Program-made: the position numbers and the translations under genes
The notes under the pieces: generated by a model
Seen by the model: the letters and a program-made list of their open reading frames with translations, nothing else
What the model was told of the DNA's origin: nothing
Database searches by the model: none
Assembly: GCA_947372535.1 (NCBI GenBank)
Contig: CANBUA010000187.1
Span: 1 to 9,632 of the forward strand
DNA length: 9,632 bases
Origin: Burkholderiales bacterium
GTDB taxonomy: Bacteria > Pseudomonadota > Gammaproteobacteria > Burkholderiales > Burkholderiaceae
Direction of reading: 5' to 3'
Shown here: positions 1-6,567 of the stretch, piece after piece
Layout of the letters: each line of letters starts with the position of its first letter
How positions within the stretch are numbered: the stretch's first letter is position 1

Positions 1-332
1 TCATGGTGAGTTCAGGCTATGGCTTGGCGCCTTCCACACGAGCGCCTGTTTATTCGGCCTCCAAGGCGGGTTTGCGAAGCTTCACCAAGGCGTTGCGGCG
101 CCAGTTGCGGGCGCAAGGCGTGAGCATCACCGATGTCGCTCCGCCTGCCGTGGACACGCCTGCATCGGCGGGTTATCAGGGCAAGAAAATCTCGCCAGAG
201 CAAGTGGCTGAACTGACGCTGGCCGCTGCAAGGCAGGGGCGGGAGGAGGTCTACCCAGGCGAGACGCGATGGTTGCCGTTGATGATGCGGTTGGCGCCGC
301 GCTGGATCGAAGCACTGGTGGCCAAGACCTGA
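1..332 (+). CDS. Short-chain dehydrogenase/reductase, DltE-like, C-terminal part (5' truncated)
   Basis: This is the last ~110 codons of an NAD(P)-dependent short-chain dehydrogenase/reductase; the Rossmann nucleotide-binding half lies outside the window. The catalytic YxxxK motif is visible as Tyr (codon 51-53) and Lys (63-65) in YSASK. A Ser 13 residues earlier (codon 12-14, in VSSG) fits the catalytic serine. After the active-site helix comes an APPAVDTPAS stretch, which is the PPxVDT loop characteristic of the DltE-like branch (COG3967). The ATG at base 3 is probably internal, because the preceding sequence should encode the rest of the active-site strand. It ends 16 bases from the convergent stop of the TetR gene, with no terminator hairpin between them. 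The substrate is not predictable. Its proximity to an iron oxygenase may indicate a shared oxidative pathway, but the two genes are not co-transcribed. Confidence 0.88.
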   Translation, partial: MVSSGYGLAPSTRAPVYSASKAGLRSFTKALRRQLRAQGVSITDVAPPAVDTPASAGYQGKKISPEQVAELTLAAARQGREEVYPGETRWLPLMMRLAPRWIEALVAKT

Positions 333-348
333 GCGATGTTTGCCAGGC

Positions 349-1116
349 TCAAGCCTGTGCAAAAGGGTTGGCTGGCAGCTCGATATGAGGAAGAGGGCGG
401 TTGGCGACGTCCTGCGCTTCCTCTGCTGTCAAACCGAGGATGGTCAGCAGGATGGCCGCGATTCGCACTGACAAGGCGTTGGCATCGCCAAAGATGTCTG
501 GCGCATTGTCGGGCGGAGCTTGGTCTGACAAGGCCGCCAAGCCACCCAGGATCGTGCTGCCGACCGCGATGTACACCGATGGCAAATCGCCGACGGTGAA
601 CCGCCCACCCGACACGCCATGGCCGATGTCTTGCAGCAAATACCTGCCAAGGCCATGGCTCATGCTGTCACGGCTGAAGTTGGTTTGAAAGACGAACCTT
701 CCCCAGGTTGGGTCAGCATGCCCACGCAACATGGTGTAGCGGGCCGATGCTGAGATTTTTTCAGCAGGATCGGTTAACTGGTCGCCCAGTTTGTCCAGCG
801 CCACGGCGAAATGGCCGATGACCTCGTCGATGAGGGCCGCATAGATGGCGTCCTTCGATTCAAAGTGGTTGTAGAACGACCCAAACCCAACGTCAGCTTG
901 TTCAGTGATCTCGTTGATCGTGACGCCAGCCACACCTCGGTATGCCATCAAATGCAGCGCAGCACCCAGAAGCCTGGCGCGGGTGTCGCGTTTGCGTTTG
1001 GCGCCACGCTGTGGCTTTGGATCAAGTGAAGGCGCGGCTGCATCGCTGTTCTGACCATGTGGACGTTGGGCTGTGCGCGCTTTTTCAAGGGGCGGCATGG
1101 TGATTTCTGCAGGCAT
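349..1116 (-). CDS. TetR/AcrR-family transcriptional repressor
   Basis: A one-component DNA-binding regulator of 255 residues if the ATG at 1116 is used. The TetR N-terminal helix-turn-helix spans about residues 46-92: RLLGAALHLMAYRG, then VTINEITEQADVGFGSFYNHFESKDAIYAAL. This includes the near-invariant F-Y-x-H-F recognition-helix end (81-85) and Lys88. The C-terminal ~150 residues form the divergent helical ligand and dimerisation domain, so the inducer cannot be named. About 45 residues precede the domain and are rich in Lys/Arg/Pro (GAKRKRDTR), longer than usual for the family. An in-frame ATG at 1098 would remove six residues. Neither start has a strong Shine-Dalgarno sequence. It is divergent from the PhyH oxygenase gene across a gap with perfect palindromes, the classic layout of a TetR protein repressing its neighbour and itself. 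It is convergent with the dehydrogenase at its 3' end. Confidence 0.93.
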   Translation of the reverse strand: MPAEITMPPLEKARTAQRPHGQNSDAAAPSLDPKPQRGAKRKRDTRARLLGAALHLMAYRGVAGVTINEITEQADVGFGSFYNHFESKDAIYAALIDEVIGHFAVALDKLGDQLTDPAEKISASARYTMLRGHADPTWGRFVFQTNFSRDSMSHGLGRYLLQDIGHGVSGGRFTVGDLPSVYIAVGSTILGGLAALSDQAPPDNAPDIFGDANALSVRIAAILLTILGLTAEEAQDVANRPLPHIELPANPFAQA

Positions 1117-1120
1117 TCAT

Positions 1121-1131
1121 GGCTTCAAGCC
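1121..1131. repeat. 11-base palindrome upstream of the TetR start
   Basis: GGCTT-C-AAGCC is a perfect inverted repeat with a one-base centre, five bases upstream of the TetR ATG. It sits in the leader or ribosome-binding region of that gene. It could be a protein site or chance. It does not resemble the AT-rich palindromes further upstream, so I give it little weight. Confidence 0.3.
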
Positions 1132-1175
1132 TACCACCCTAGCACCGGGACTCGGCCTTTCGACTGGCGCAAGGG

Positions 1176-1206
1176 TTTACACCATTTGATCGGTGTGATT
1201 TATAAA
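1176..1206 (+). promoter_or_regulatory. Candidate sigma-70 promoter of the PhyH oxygenase gene
   Basis: A -35-like TTTACA (1176-1181) is followed by a -10-like TATAAA (1201-1206). The spacer is 19 bases, or 18 if the -10 box is read as TTATAA at 1200. The match is good but the spacing is at the long end, which would suit a regulated promoter. The -10 lies entirely inside the 14-base palindrome described separately, so a bound repressor would block RNA polymerase. The start site is inferred, not seen. Confidence 0.45.
1179..1196. repeat. Inverted repeat ACACC-N8-GGTGT
   Basis: Five-base arms with an 8-base centre lie within the spacer of the candidate oxygenase promoter. They share their last base with the downstream perfect palindrome. 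This may be a secondary operator half of the divergent control region, or chance. Confidence 0.35.
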
Positions 1207-1224
1207 TCATAGTTGATTAAATCA
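1196..1224. promoter_or_regulatory. Candidate TetR operator cluster (TGATT/AATCA half-sites)
   Basis: TGATTTATAAATCA (1196-1209) is a perfect 14-base palindrome. TGATTAAATCA (1214-1224) is a perfect 11-base palindrome with a one-base centre. Together they give four alternating half-sites, TGATT, AATCA, TGATT and AATCA, starting at 1196, 1205, 1214 and 1220; the middle pair also forms AATCA-N4-TGATT. The cluster is strikingly AT-rich against high-GC surroundings. It lies between the divergent TetR and oxygenase genes and covers the putative -10 box. Known TetR-family behaviour makes this the expected operator position. Binding by this particular repressor is inferred. Confidence 0.6.
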
Positions 1225-1245
1225 TCAGTTATGAATGAGGTTCAC

Positions 1246-2247
1246 ATGAGTTTGCCCGCCTATCCCATCCGCACGCTGACCGCCGAAGAGATCCGCCGTT
1301 ATGACGAAGATGGCGTGATCATGCTGCGCCAAGCCCTTGAGCCCAACTGGGTTGCCATGGTCGAAGAAGGCCTTGACAACGCGATCCGTGAGCAATCCCT
1401 CCTCGGCAAGTTCATGTCAAGAAAGGTCGAGGGTTACAAGATGGACATCTTCCTGTGGAAGCGCATCGATGTCTTGCGCGACTTGATCTACTACGGCCCC
1501 TTCGCGCGCTGGGCCCAAGACCTGATGCAATCGAAAGAGGTTCGCTTTTTCTACGATCAGATGTTCGTCAAGGAACCCGGAACGGACGCGCCTACGCCCT
1601 GGCACCAGGACCTGAGCTTTTGGCCCATCCGAGGCGAGCAGATCACCTCCTTCTGGATTCCACTTGACAAGGTCAACAAGGACAACAGTGGGCTGCTCTA
1701 TGTCAAGGGCTCACACAAGTGGCCGCAGCGGTTCAAGGCGTTGTCGCCCGACTATGTCGCAGCGATCATCGACGAGAAGATGGACGACATCCCGGACATC
1801 AACGCCAACCTGGACAAGTATGAATTGCTGCACTGGGACATGGAGCCGGGCGACATCTTGATGTTCCACCCACTGACTTTGCACGGCTCCTACGGCAATA
1901 CCTCACGCACGCGCCGTCGTCGTGCATTGGCTTTGCGCTGGACGGGCGATGACGTCACGTACCAGCCCTCCGCCAAACGCATGCCAGTTCACTACCGCCA
2001 TGAGTCGAAAGAGGGCGGGCCACTCAAAGGTGCTGCATTTCCCATTATTTTGCCGCGGCACGACCTGGAAGAGCGCAACGCCCGATCGCAGCCTGAGAGC
2101 CCCACCGCCCACAAGCTGCTGACGTCTGCCATGCAGAACGTCCTGTCGGCTGCCAAATTGCAACTCAGCGGCGCCAGTGCGGTGATCCCACGTCAAACAT
2201 GGAACAACCCAGCCGAGGTGACGCCGCCTGAACGCGAACGCAAATGA
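1246..2247 (+). CDS. Phytanoyl-CoA dioxygenase (PhyH) family protein
   Basis: A predicted cytosolic Fe(II)/2-oxoglutarate-dependent oxygenase of 333 residues. The iron-binding facial triad is visible as His120-x-Asp122 (in PWHQDLSFW) and His213 (in LTLHGSYGN). It is followed by an Arg-rich strand (RTRRRRALALRW, ~221-232) that should supply the Arg binding the 2-oxoglutarate carboxylate. The conserved NSGLLYVKGSHKW segment after the first His/Asp pair is typical of PhyH proteins. I chose ATG 1246 because GAGG lies five bases upstream (1237-1240). In-frame TTG 1213 and ATG 1231 are poorer, and 1213 falls inside the operator cluster. The region after the double-stranded beta-helix (about 100 residues) is long, and its last ~50 residues look low in conservation. 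Family members hydroxylate fatty acyl-CoAs, amino acids, small metabolites and natural-product intermediates, so the substrate is unknown. It is probably repressed by the divergent TetR protein. Confidence 0.92.
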   Translation: MSLPAYPIRTLTAEEIRRYDEDGVIMLRQALEPNWVAMVEEGLDNAIREQSLLGKFMSRKVEGYKMDIFLWKRIDVLRDLIYYGPFARWAQDLMQSKEVRFFYDQMFVKEPGTDAPTPWHQDLSFWPIRGEQITSFWIPLDKVNKDNSGLLYVKGSHKWPQRFKALSPDYVAAIIDEKMDDIPDINANLDKYELLHWDMEPGDILMFHPLTLHGSYGNTSRTRRRRALALRWTGDDVTYQPSAKRMPVHYRHESKEGGPLKGAAFPIILPRHDLEERNARSQPESPTAHKLLTSAMQNVLSAAKLQLSGASAVIPRQTWNNPAEVTPPERERK

Positions 2248-2298
2248 GCCGGCAGGCAGCATGGCGCCAACTCAGTTTGATGACAACAATTCGGGTCT
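2248..2298. other. Convergent gap between the oxygenase and RND pump genes
   Basis: The 51 bases between the two facing stop codons contain no stem followed by a T-tract that I can recognise as an intrinsic terminator in either direction. Transcripts may run into each other or end by Rho. Confidence 0.4.
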
Positions 2299-5200
2299 TC
2301 AAAGAGATGACGCGGAGATCGCTGCCGTTGCGGCGCTTGGTCTCATTCCGAGACGCTTGCGCCCCCAAACCAGCAAGTCATCGACATAGGTGAAGACGAC
2401 GGGCACGACGAGCAAGCTCAGCGCCGTGGATGTCAAGAGCCCGCCAATCACAACGATGGCCATGGGCTGGCGGAAGCTGGGCTCAGCCCCCATGCCCAGC
2501 GCGTTGGGCATCATGCCGGCGCCCATCGCGATGGTCGTCATCACGATCGGGCGGGCACGCTTGTGACAGGCGTCGACGATCGCCTCGTACCGCGACATGC
2601 CCAGCTCACGCCGAGCCATGATCGCGTATTCGACCAGCAAGATCGAGTTCTTCGTCACAATGCCCATCAGCATCAGCACGCCAATCACCACGGGCATCGA
2701 AAAAGATTGGCCGGTCAACCACAGCGAGATCAGTGCGCCGCCCAGGGCCAAGGGCAGGGCGCTGAGGATGGTGGCGGGCTGCAAGAAATCGTGGAACAGC
2801 AGCACCAGCACCGCGTAGATGCAGAAAATGCCGATGGCCATGGCGGTGCCGAAGCTTGAGAAGAGCTCGGACATGCGCTGCAGCTCGCCCTGGTCGACAA
2901 AATGCACGCCGCCTGGGAGTGACCGCAGCGCTGGCAGAGCCATGGCTTCACGCTGCACCTCGCCGATGGTGCGGCCGTTCAGCTCCACCTTCAATGTGAC
3001 GTTGCGGGAGCGATCGATGCGGTCGATTTGGGAAGGGCCACTGCCGATCGAGATGTCGGCCACCGAGGCCAGACTGACGGCTCCCCTGGACCCGGCGACG
3101 CGCAGTTGTCCCACGGCCGCCAGGTCTTCTCGCACGCTCGGATCCAGCCTGACCCGGATGCTGATCTGCCGCTGCGGCAGGTTCAACTTGGGCAGCATGA
3201 TCGCGTAGTCGCCGTAGGTGGCCAGCCGTACTGCGTTGGCGAGCGATTCCGACGTGACGCCCAGTGCAGCGGCGCGCGCACTGTCAGGCCGAACCTGGAT
3301 CTCGGGCCGCTGCAGGGCAGCGCTGGAGGTGACGTTGCCAATGCCCTTGAGGGTGCGCAGTTGCGGCTCTGCCTGTGCCGCCGCTCGGGACAGTGCATCG
3401 GGATCGTCGCTGGCCAGTGTCAGCTCCAACGATTCGCCGCTGTTGCCACCGCCGACAGAGATGCGGGCGCCGGGCAAATCGCGCAGCACGTTCCGCATCT
3501 TGGCCTCAACCCCTGATTGCTTGAGTTGGCGATCACCTCGGGCCACCAGATCCACGGTCAGCGTCGCGCTGGTGAGGTCCGTGGCCGAGGTGGCACCCAT
3601 GCCACTGCCGGTGGAGGCCACGCCTGCCGAGACGAGCACGCTCTTGACCTCCGGCAATTGTTTGAGCAATTGGGCCGCGCGCTGCGCGGTGGCCGAGGTG
3701 GTCTCCAGCGTCGAGCCCGGCTGCATCTTGACGGTCACGCTGGTCCGCGCATTGTCTTGCGCAGGGAGAAAACCTGTCGGAAGGAAAGGGATGACCAGCA
3801 TCGCCAGCACGAAAAAGACCAGGGTGCCCAGCATGGTGGCCTTGCGGCGGCGCTGGCCGGTGTGTACCCATCCCAAATAGCGCGTCATGATGGGGCCGTC
3901 AGAGGACGCCTCATGTTGCCCGGGCTTCTTCGGCTTGAGCAAGTAGGCGGCCATCATGGGCGTCAACAGGCGGGCCACGAGCAATGAGGCCAGCACGGCC
4001 ACTGAGGCGACGATGCCGAACTGCCGGAAGAACTTGCCCGGAATGCCGCCCATGAAGGCGGTCGGCAGGAACACGGCCACCAGGGTGAAGGTGGTGGCGA
4101 TCACGGCCATGCCGATCTCGTCGGCCGCCTCCATCGCGGCCTCGTACGGCGTCTTGCCCATCATCAGGTGGCGCTCGATGTTCTCGATCTCCACGATCGC
4201 ATCGTCCACCAGCACGCCCACCACCAGCGACAGTGCCAGCAAGGTGATCGTGTTGAGCGAGTAATCCAGCAGCCACATGGCCAGGAAGGCCGGCACGATG
4301 GACAGGGGCAGGGCTGCAGCACAGATCAGAGTGGCGCGCCAATCACGCAAAAACCAGAACACGACGATCACGGCCAGCGCGGCGCCCTCGAGCAGCAGCT
4401 CCATTGAGCCTTCGTAGTTGTCCTGTATTGGCGTGACCGTGTTGGAGGCCTCGTGGATGTCCACGTCCGGATGGGCCTGGCTGAAGGTCTGAATGGCTTG
4501 CCTGACGCCCTCGGCCACACCGACGTCCGAGACGCCCTTCGAGCGGGTAATCTGAAAGCCAATGACGGGCTTGCCGTCCCGAAAGGCCAGCGTCGAGCGG
4601 TCCGCAAAGTTGTCGGTGATGCGGGCGACCTGGTCCAGCCGCACGGTGCGGCCATCGGCAAGCGGCAGCGTGATGGCACCGATCTCGGCCGGGCTGCCCA
4701 CGGTGGCGATGGTGCGCACCGATTGCCGCATGCCCCCGAGTTCGCCCTGACCGCCTGAGCTTTCCTTCTGCACTGCCTTCAGCTGCGCCGACACATCCGA
4801 AGGCGTCACGCCCAGACCGGCCATCAGCGCTGGTTGCAGGTCCACATGCACTTCGCGGTCTACACCACCAACGCGGGAAACCTGGGCGACGCCCTTGACG
4901 GACAACATGGCCTTGGTGACGTCGTTGTCGACGAACCAGGACAGGTCCTGCTCGTCGAGCCGCCCCGATGCGATCGTGTAGGTCAGCAACGATGACGCTG
5001 CCGCAGTGGCCTTGGACACCGTCGGCGAGTTCATGTTTGAGGGCAGCTCCGACTTGGCGCTATCGACCGCGTTGCGCACCTCGTTGAGCGCTTGTTCGGC
5101 ATTTTTGTCGATGTCGAAACTGACGCTGATGCTCACCGAGCCATCGGTGATGGTGGAGGTGATGTGGTCCAGCTTGGTCAGCGAAGCCAGTTTGTCCTCG

Positions 5201-5400
5201 ATCTTGCGCGCCACCTCGGTCTCCAGTTGAGACGGTGCGGCGCCTTCGAGCGATGCCGCGATCTGGATGGTGGGCAGATCCGTGTCCGGGAAATCCTGGA
5301 TCTGCAGCTTGCCAAAGCCGATCAGGCCGACGACGGTCAGCAACACGAAGAGCAGGACCGCCGGGACGGGGTTGCGGATAGACCAGGATGAGACGTTCAA
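2299..5400 (-). CDS. RND efflux transporter permease, HAE1 (AcrB-like) family
   Basis: An inner-membrane proton/drug antiporter of 1033 residues, the normal full length. The layout is as expected: TM1 (~11-30, PVPAVLLFVLLTVVGLIGF), a first large periplasmic porter/docking loop to ~335, TM2-6, an intermembrane linker near 500, TM7 (~525-545), a second periplasmic loop to ~840, then TM8-12. The proton-relay residues are present: Asp399-Asp400 in GVLVDDAIVEIENIER (TM4) and Lys917 in GIVTKNSILLVEY (TM10), equivalent to AcrB Asp407/408 and Lys940. The adjacent Asp pair argues for a drug-type (HAE1) rather than heavy-metal pump. The start codon is TTG, with AGGA at 5407-5410 six bases upstream, and the protein begins MNVSSWSIRNPVP as homologues do. 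It is the last gene of the operon, 12 bases after the adaptor. Substrates cannot be read from the sequence. Confidence 0.96.
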   Translation of the reverse strand: MNVSSWSIRNPVPAVLLFVLLTVVGLIGFGKLQIQDFPDTDLPTIQIAASLEGAAPSQLETEVARKIEDKLASLTKLDHITSTITDGSVSISVSFDIDKNAEQALNEVRNAVDSAKSELPSNMNSPTVSKATAAASSLLTYTIASGRLDEQDLSWFVDNDVTKAMLSVKGVAQVSRVGGVDREVHVDLQPALMAGLGVTPSDVSAQLKAVQKESSGGQGELGGMRQSVRTIATVGSPAEIGAITLPLADGRTVRLDQVARITDNFADRSTLAFRDGKPVIGFQITRSKGVSDVGVAEGVRQAIQTFSQAHPDVDIHEASNTVTPIQDNYEGSMELLLEGAALAVIVVFWFLRDWRATLICAAALPLSIVPAFLAMWLLDYSLNTITLLALSLVVGVLVDDAIVEIENIERHLMMGKTPYEAAMEAADEIGMAVIATTFTLVAVFLPTAFMGGIPGKFFRQFGIVASVAVLASLLVARLLTPMMAAYLLKPKKPGQHEASSDGPIMTRYLGWVHTGQRRRKATMLGTLVFFVLAMLVIPFLPTGFLPAQDNARTSVTVKMQPGSTLETTSATAQRAAQLLKQLPEVKSVLVSAGVASTGSGMGATSATDLTSATLTVDLVARGDRQLKQSGVEAKMRNVLRDLPGARISVGGGNSGESLELTLASDDPDALSRAAAQAEPQLRTLKGIGNVTSSAALQRPEIQVRPDSARAAALGVTSESLANAVRLATYGDYAIMLPKLNLPQRQISIRVRLDPSVREDLAAVGQLRVAGSRGAVSLASVADISIGSGPSQIDRIDRSRNVTLKVELNGRTIGEVQREAMALPALRSLPGGVHFVDQGELQRMSELFSSFGTAMAIGIFCIYAVLVLLFHDFLQPATILSALPLALGGALISLWLTGQSFSMPVVIGVLMLMGIVTKNSILLVEYAIMARRELGMSRYEAIVDACHKRARPIVMTTIAMGAGMMPNALGMGAEPSFRQPMAIVVIGGLLTSTALSLLVVPVVFTYVDDLLVWGRKRLGMRPSAATAAISASSL

Positions 5401-5406
5401 GGGGAG

Positions 5407-5410
5407 TCCT
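5407..5410 (-). promoter_or_regulatory. Ribosome binding site supporting the TTG start of the RND pump
   Basis: AGGA, read on the minus strand, sits six bases before the TTG. No ATG or GTG lies in frame between the adaptor stop and the conserved N-terminus, so this site decides the unusual start. Confidence 0.6.
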
Positions 5411-5412
5411 GC

Positions 5413-6567
5413 TCAATGTGGATTGCGGGAAGCAGCCTGGGAGGGCGATGATGCGGCGGCCACCGTCACCTTGACCCCGTCGGAAAGGAAGGCACCGCCG
5501 CTGGCGACGACTCGGTCATTGGCGTTGAGGCCGACAACGACCTCTACCCGTTGTTGCTGGCGGCGGCCTACGGTAACCACCATGCTATTGACCTTGCTGT
5601 CTTTGTCGACGAGGTAGACGTAATCGCGGCCGTCACGGGCCACAAGGGCTGTTTGCGGCAGCGTCACCGCCGTGTGAGTGGACAGCTCGATCGAACCCTT
5701 GCCGAACATGCCGACTTTGGCGGGGCTGTCCGCTGGCAGGCTCACGTACACCAAAGCGCGTCCCGTGTTGGCGCTGAGCACCGGACCGACAAGGCGCACG
5801 CGTCCATCAATGGCTTGGCCATCTGGCAAGGTGACCGAGGCATGCTGGCCTGCGTGAATCTCCGAGAGCTGGCGTGCGTCGACCTCGCCTTGCCATTCGA
5901 TGCGGCCTTGCCGTACCAGCCTGAACAGCTCAGTCCCGGCGCCCACGACGTTGCCAAGAACGCCCGAGCGAGATGACACCAGACCATCGTCCGGCGCGAC
6001 GATGCGCGACTGCCGCAGCTTCAGTTCGGCGGCGTCAAGGTCGGCCTTCGCGGAAGCGAGGCTGGCGCGTGCCGTGGCTTCCTTGATCCGATAGTCTTCG
6101 ATGCTCTGGGCCGACAGGCCGCCAGTGGTCTCGACCATGCGGGCGCGCCGCAGGTTCGACACGGCTTGGTCCAGCGATGCTTGCGCCTGAGCAAGCGCGG
6201 CTTGCTGCTTGTGCAGATCGTTTTGAAGGCTCTCATCGGCCAGGCGGGCGAGCACCTGGCCGCGCTTGACGTGGCTGCCGACGTCGACCAGCAATTCCGA
6301 AATCCGCAGTCCGCCTGTTTCTGGACTGACAATGACTTCTTGCCAGGCGGCCAAGGTGCCATTTGCCTGGATGGTCTGCGACCACGACAAGTTGGTTGGC
6401 GTGACGACATCGACAGTGAGGACACTGGGCGGCTGCGCCCCTTGAGCGGAGGAGGCTTTGTCGCCGCTCTCTGTTGGCTGGCCTTTGCATGCGGCCAGGA
6501 GCAGCAGCATGGCGGTGGCCGCCATGGCGGCCCAGGTGCGGCGAGGCTGATTCGAGGTGTGGCTCAT
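5413..6567 (-). CDS. RND efflux periplasmic adaptor subunit (membrane fusion protein, HlyD/AcrA type)
   Basis: A lipid-anchored adaptor of 384 residues that bridges the RND pump and the outer-membrane channel. The N-terminus is a lipoprotein signal: TWAAMAATAMLLLLAAC with lipobox LAAC and acylated Cys27. A Ser/Gly/Gln-rich tether follows. Then come the first half of the lipoyl domain (SPETGGLRISELLVDVGSHVKRGQVLARL, ~81-109), an alpha-hairpin coiled coil (~110-190, Ala/Gln/Leu heptads), the returning lipoyl half (SRIVAPDDGLVSSRSGVLGNVVGAG), a beta-barrel and the membrane-proximal domain. The ATG overlaps the stop of the upstream outer-membrane factor as ATGA and has no obvious Shine-Dalgarno sequence, which suggests translational coupling. 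It should recruit the adjacent pump and channel. Confidence 0.95.
   Translation of the reverse strand: MSHTSNQPRRTWAAMAATAMLLLLAACKGQPTESGDKASSAQGAQPPSVLTVDVVTPTNLSWSQTIQANGTLAAWQEVIVSPETGGLRISELLVDVGSHVKRGQVLARLADESLQNDLHKQQAALAQAQASLDQAVSNLRRARMVETTGGLSAQSIEDYRIKEATARASLASAKADLDAAELKLRQSRIVAPDDGLVSSRSGVLGNVVGAGTELFRLVRQGRIEWQGEVDARQLSEIHAGQHASVTLPDGQAIDGRVRLVGPVLSANTGRALVYVSLPADSPAKVGMFGKGSIELSTHTAVTLPQTALVARDGRDYVYLVDKDSKVNSMVVTVGRRQQQRVEVVVGLNANDRVVASGGAFLSDGVKVTVAAASSPSQAASRNPH

Noticed and set aside
401..688. Plus-strand open frame inside the TetR gene
   Set aside because: The minus strand carries a complete TetR protein with its helix-turn-helix; the plus frame has no recognisable features.
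1213..1245. Upstream TTG 1213 and ATG 1231 as starts of the PhyH gene
   Set aside because: TTG 1213 lies inside the palindrome cluster, and ATG 1231 has no ribosome binding site, while ATG 1246 has GAGG at ideal spacing and begins a typical N-terminus.
2248..2298. Possible bidirectional terminator between the convergent genes
   Set aside because: No stem of useful length with a T-tract on either side could be found by eye.
3218..3880. A 220-codon open frame on the plus strand inside the RND pump gene (also 3028-3516 and 3517-3987)
   Set aside because: It is antisense to a full-length well-conserved gene, has Arg/Ser/Ala-rich low-complexity content typical of high-GC shadow frames, and no recognisable domain.
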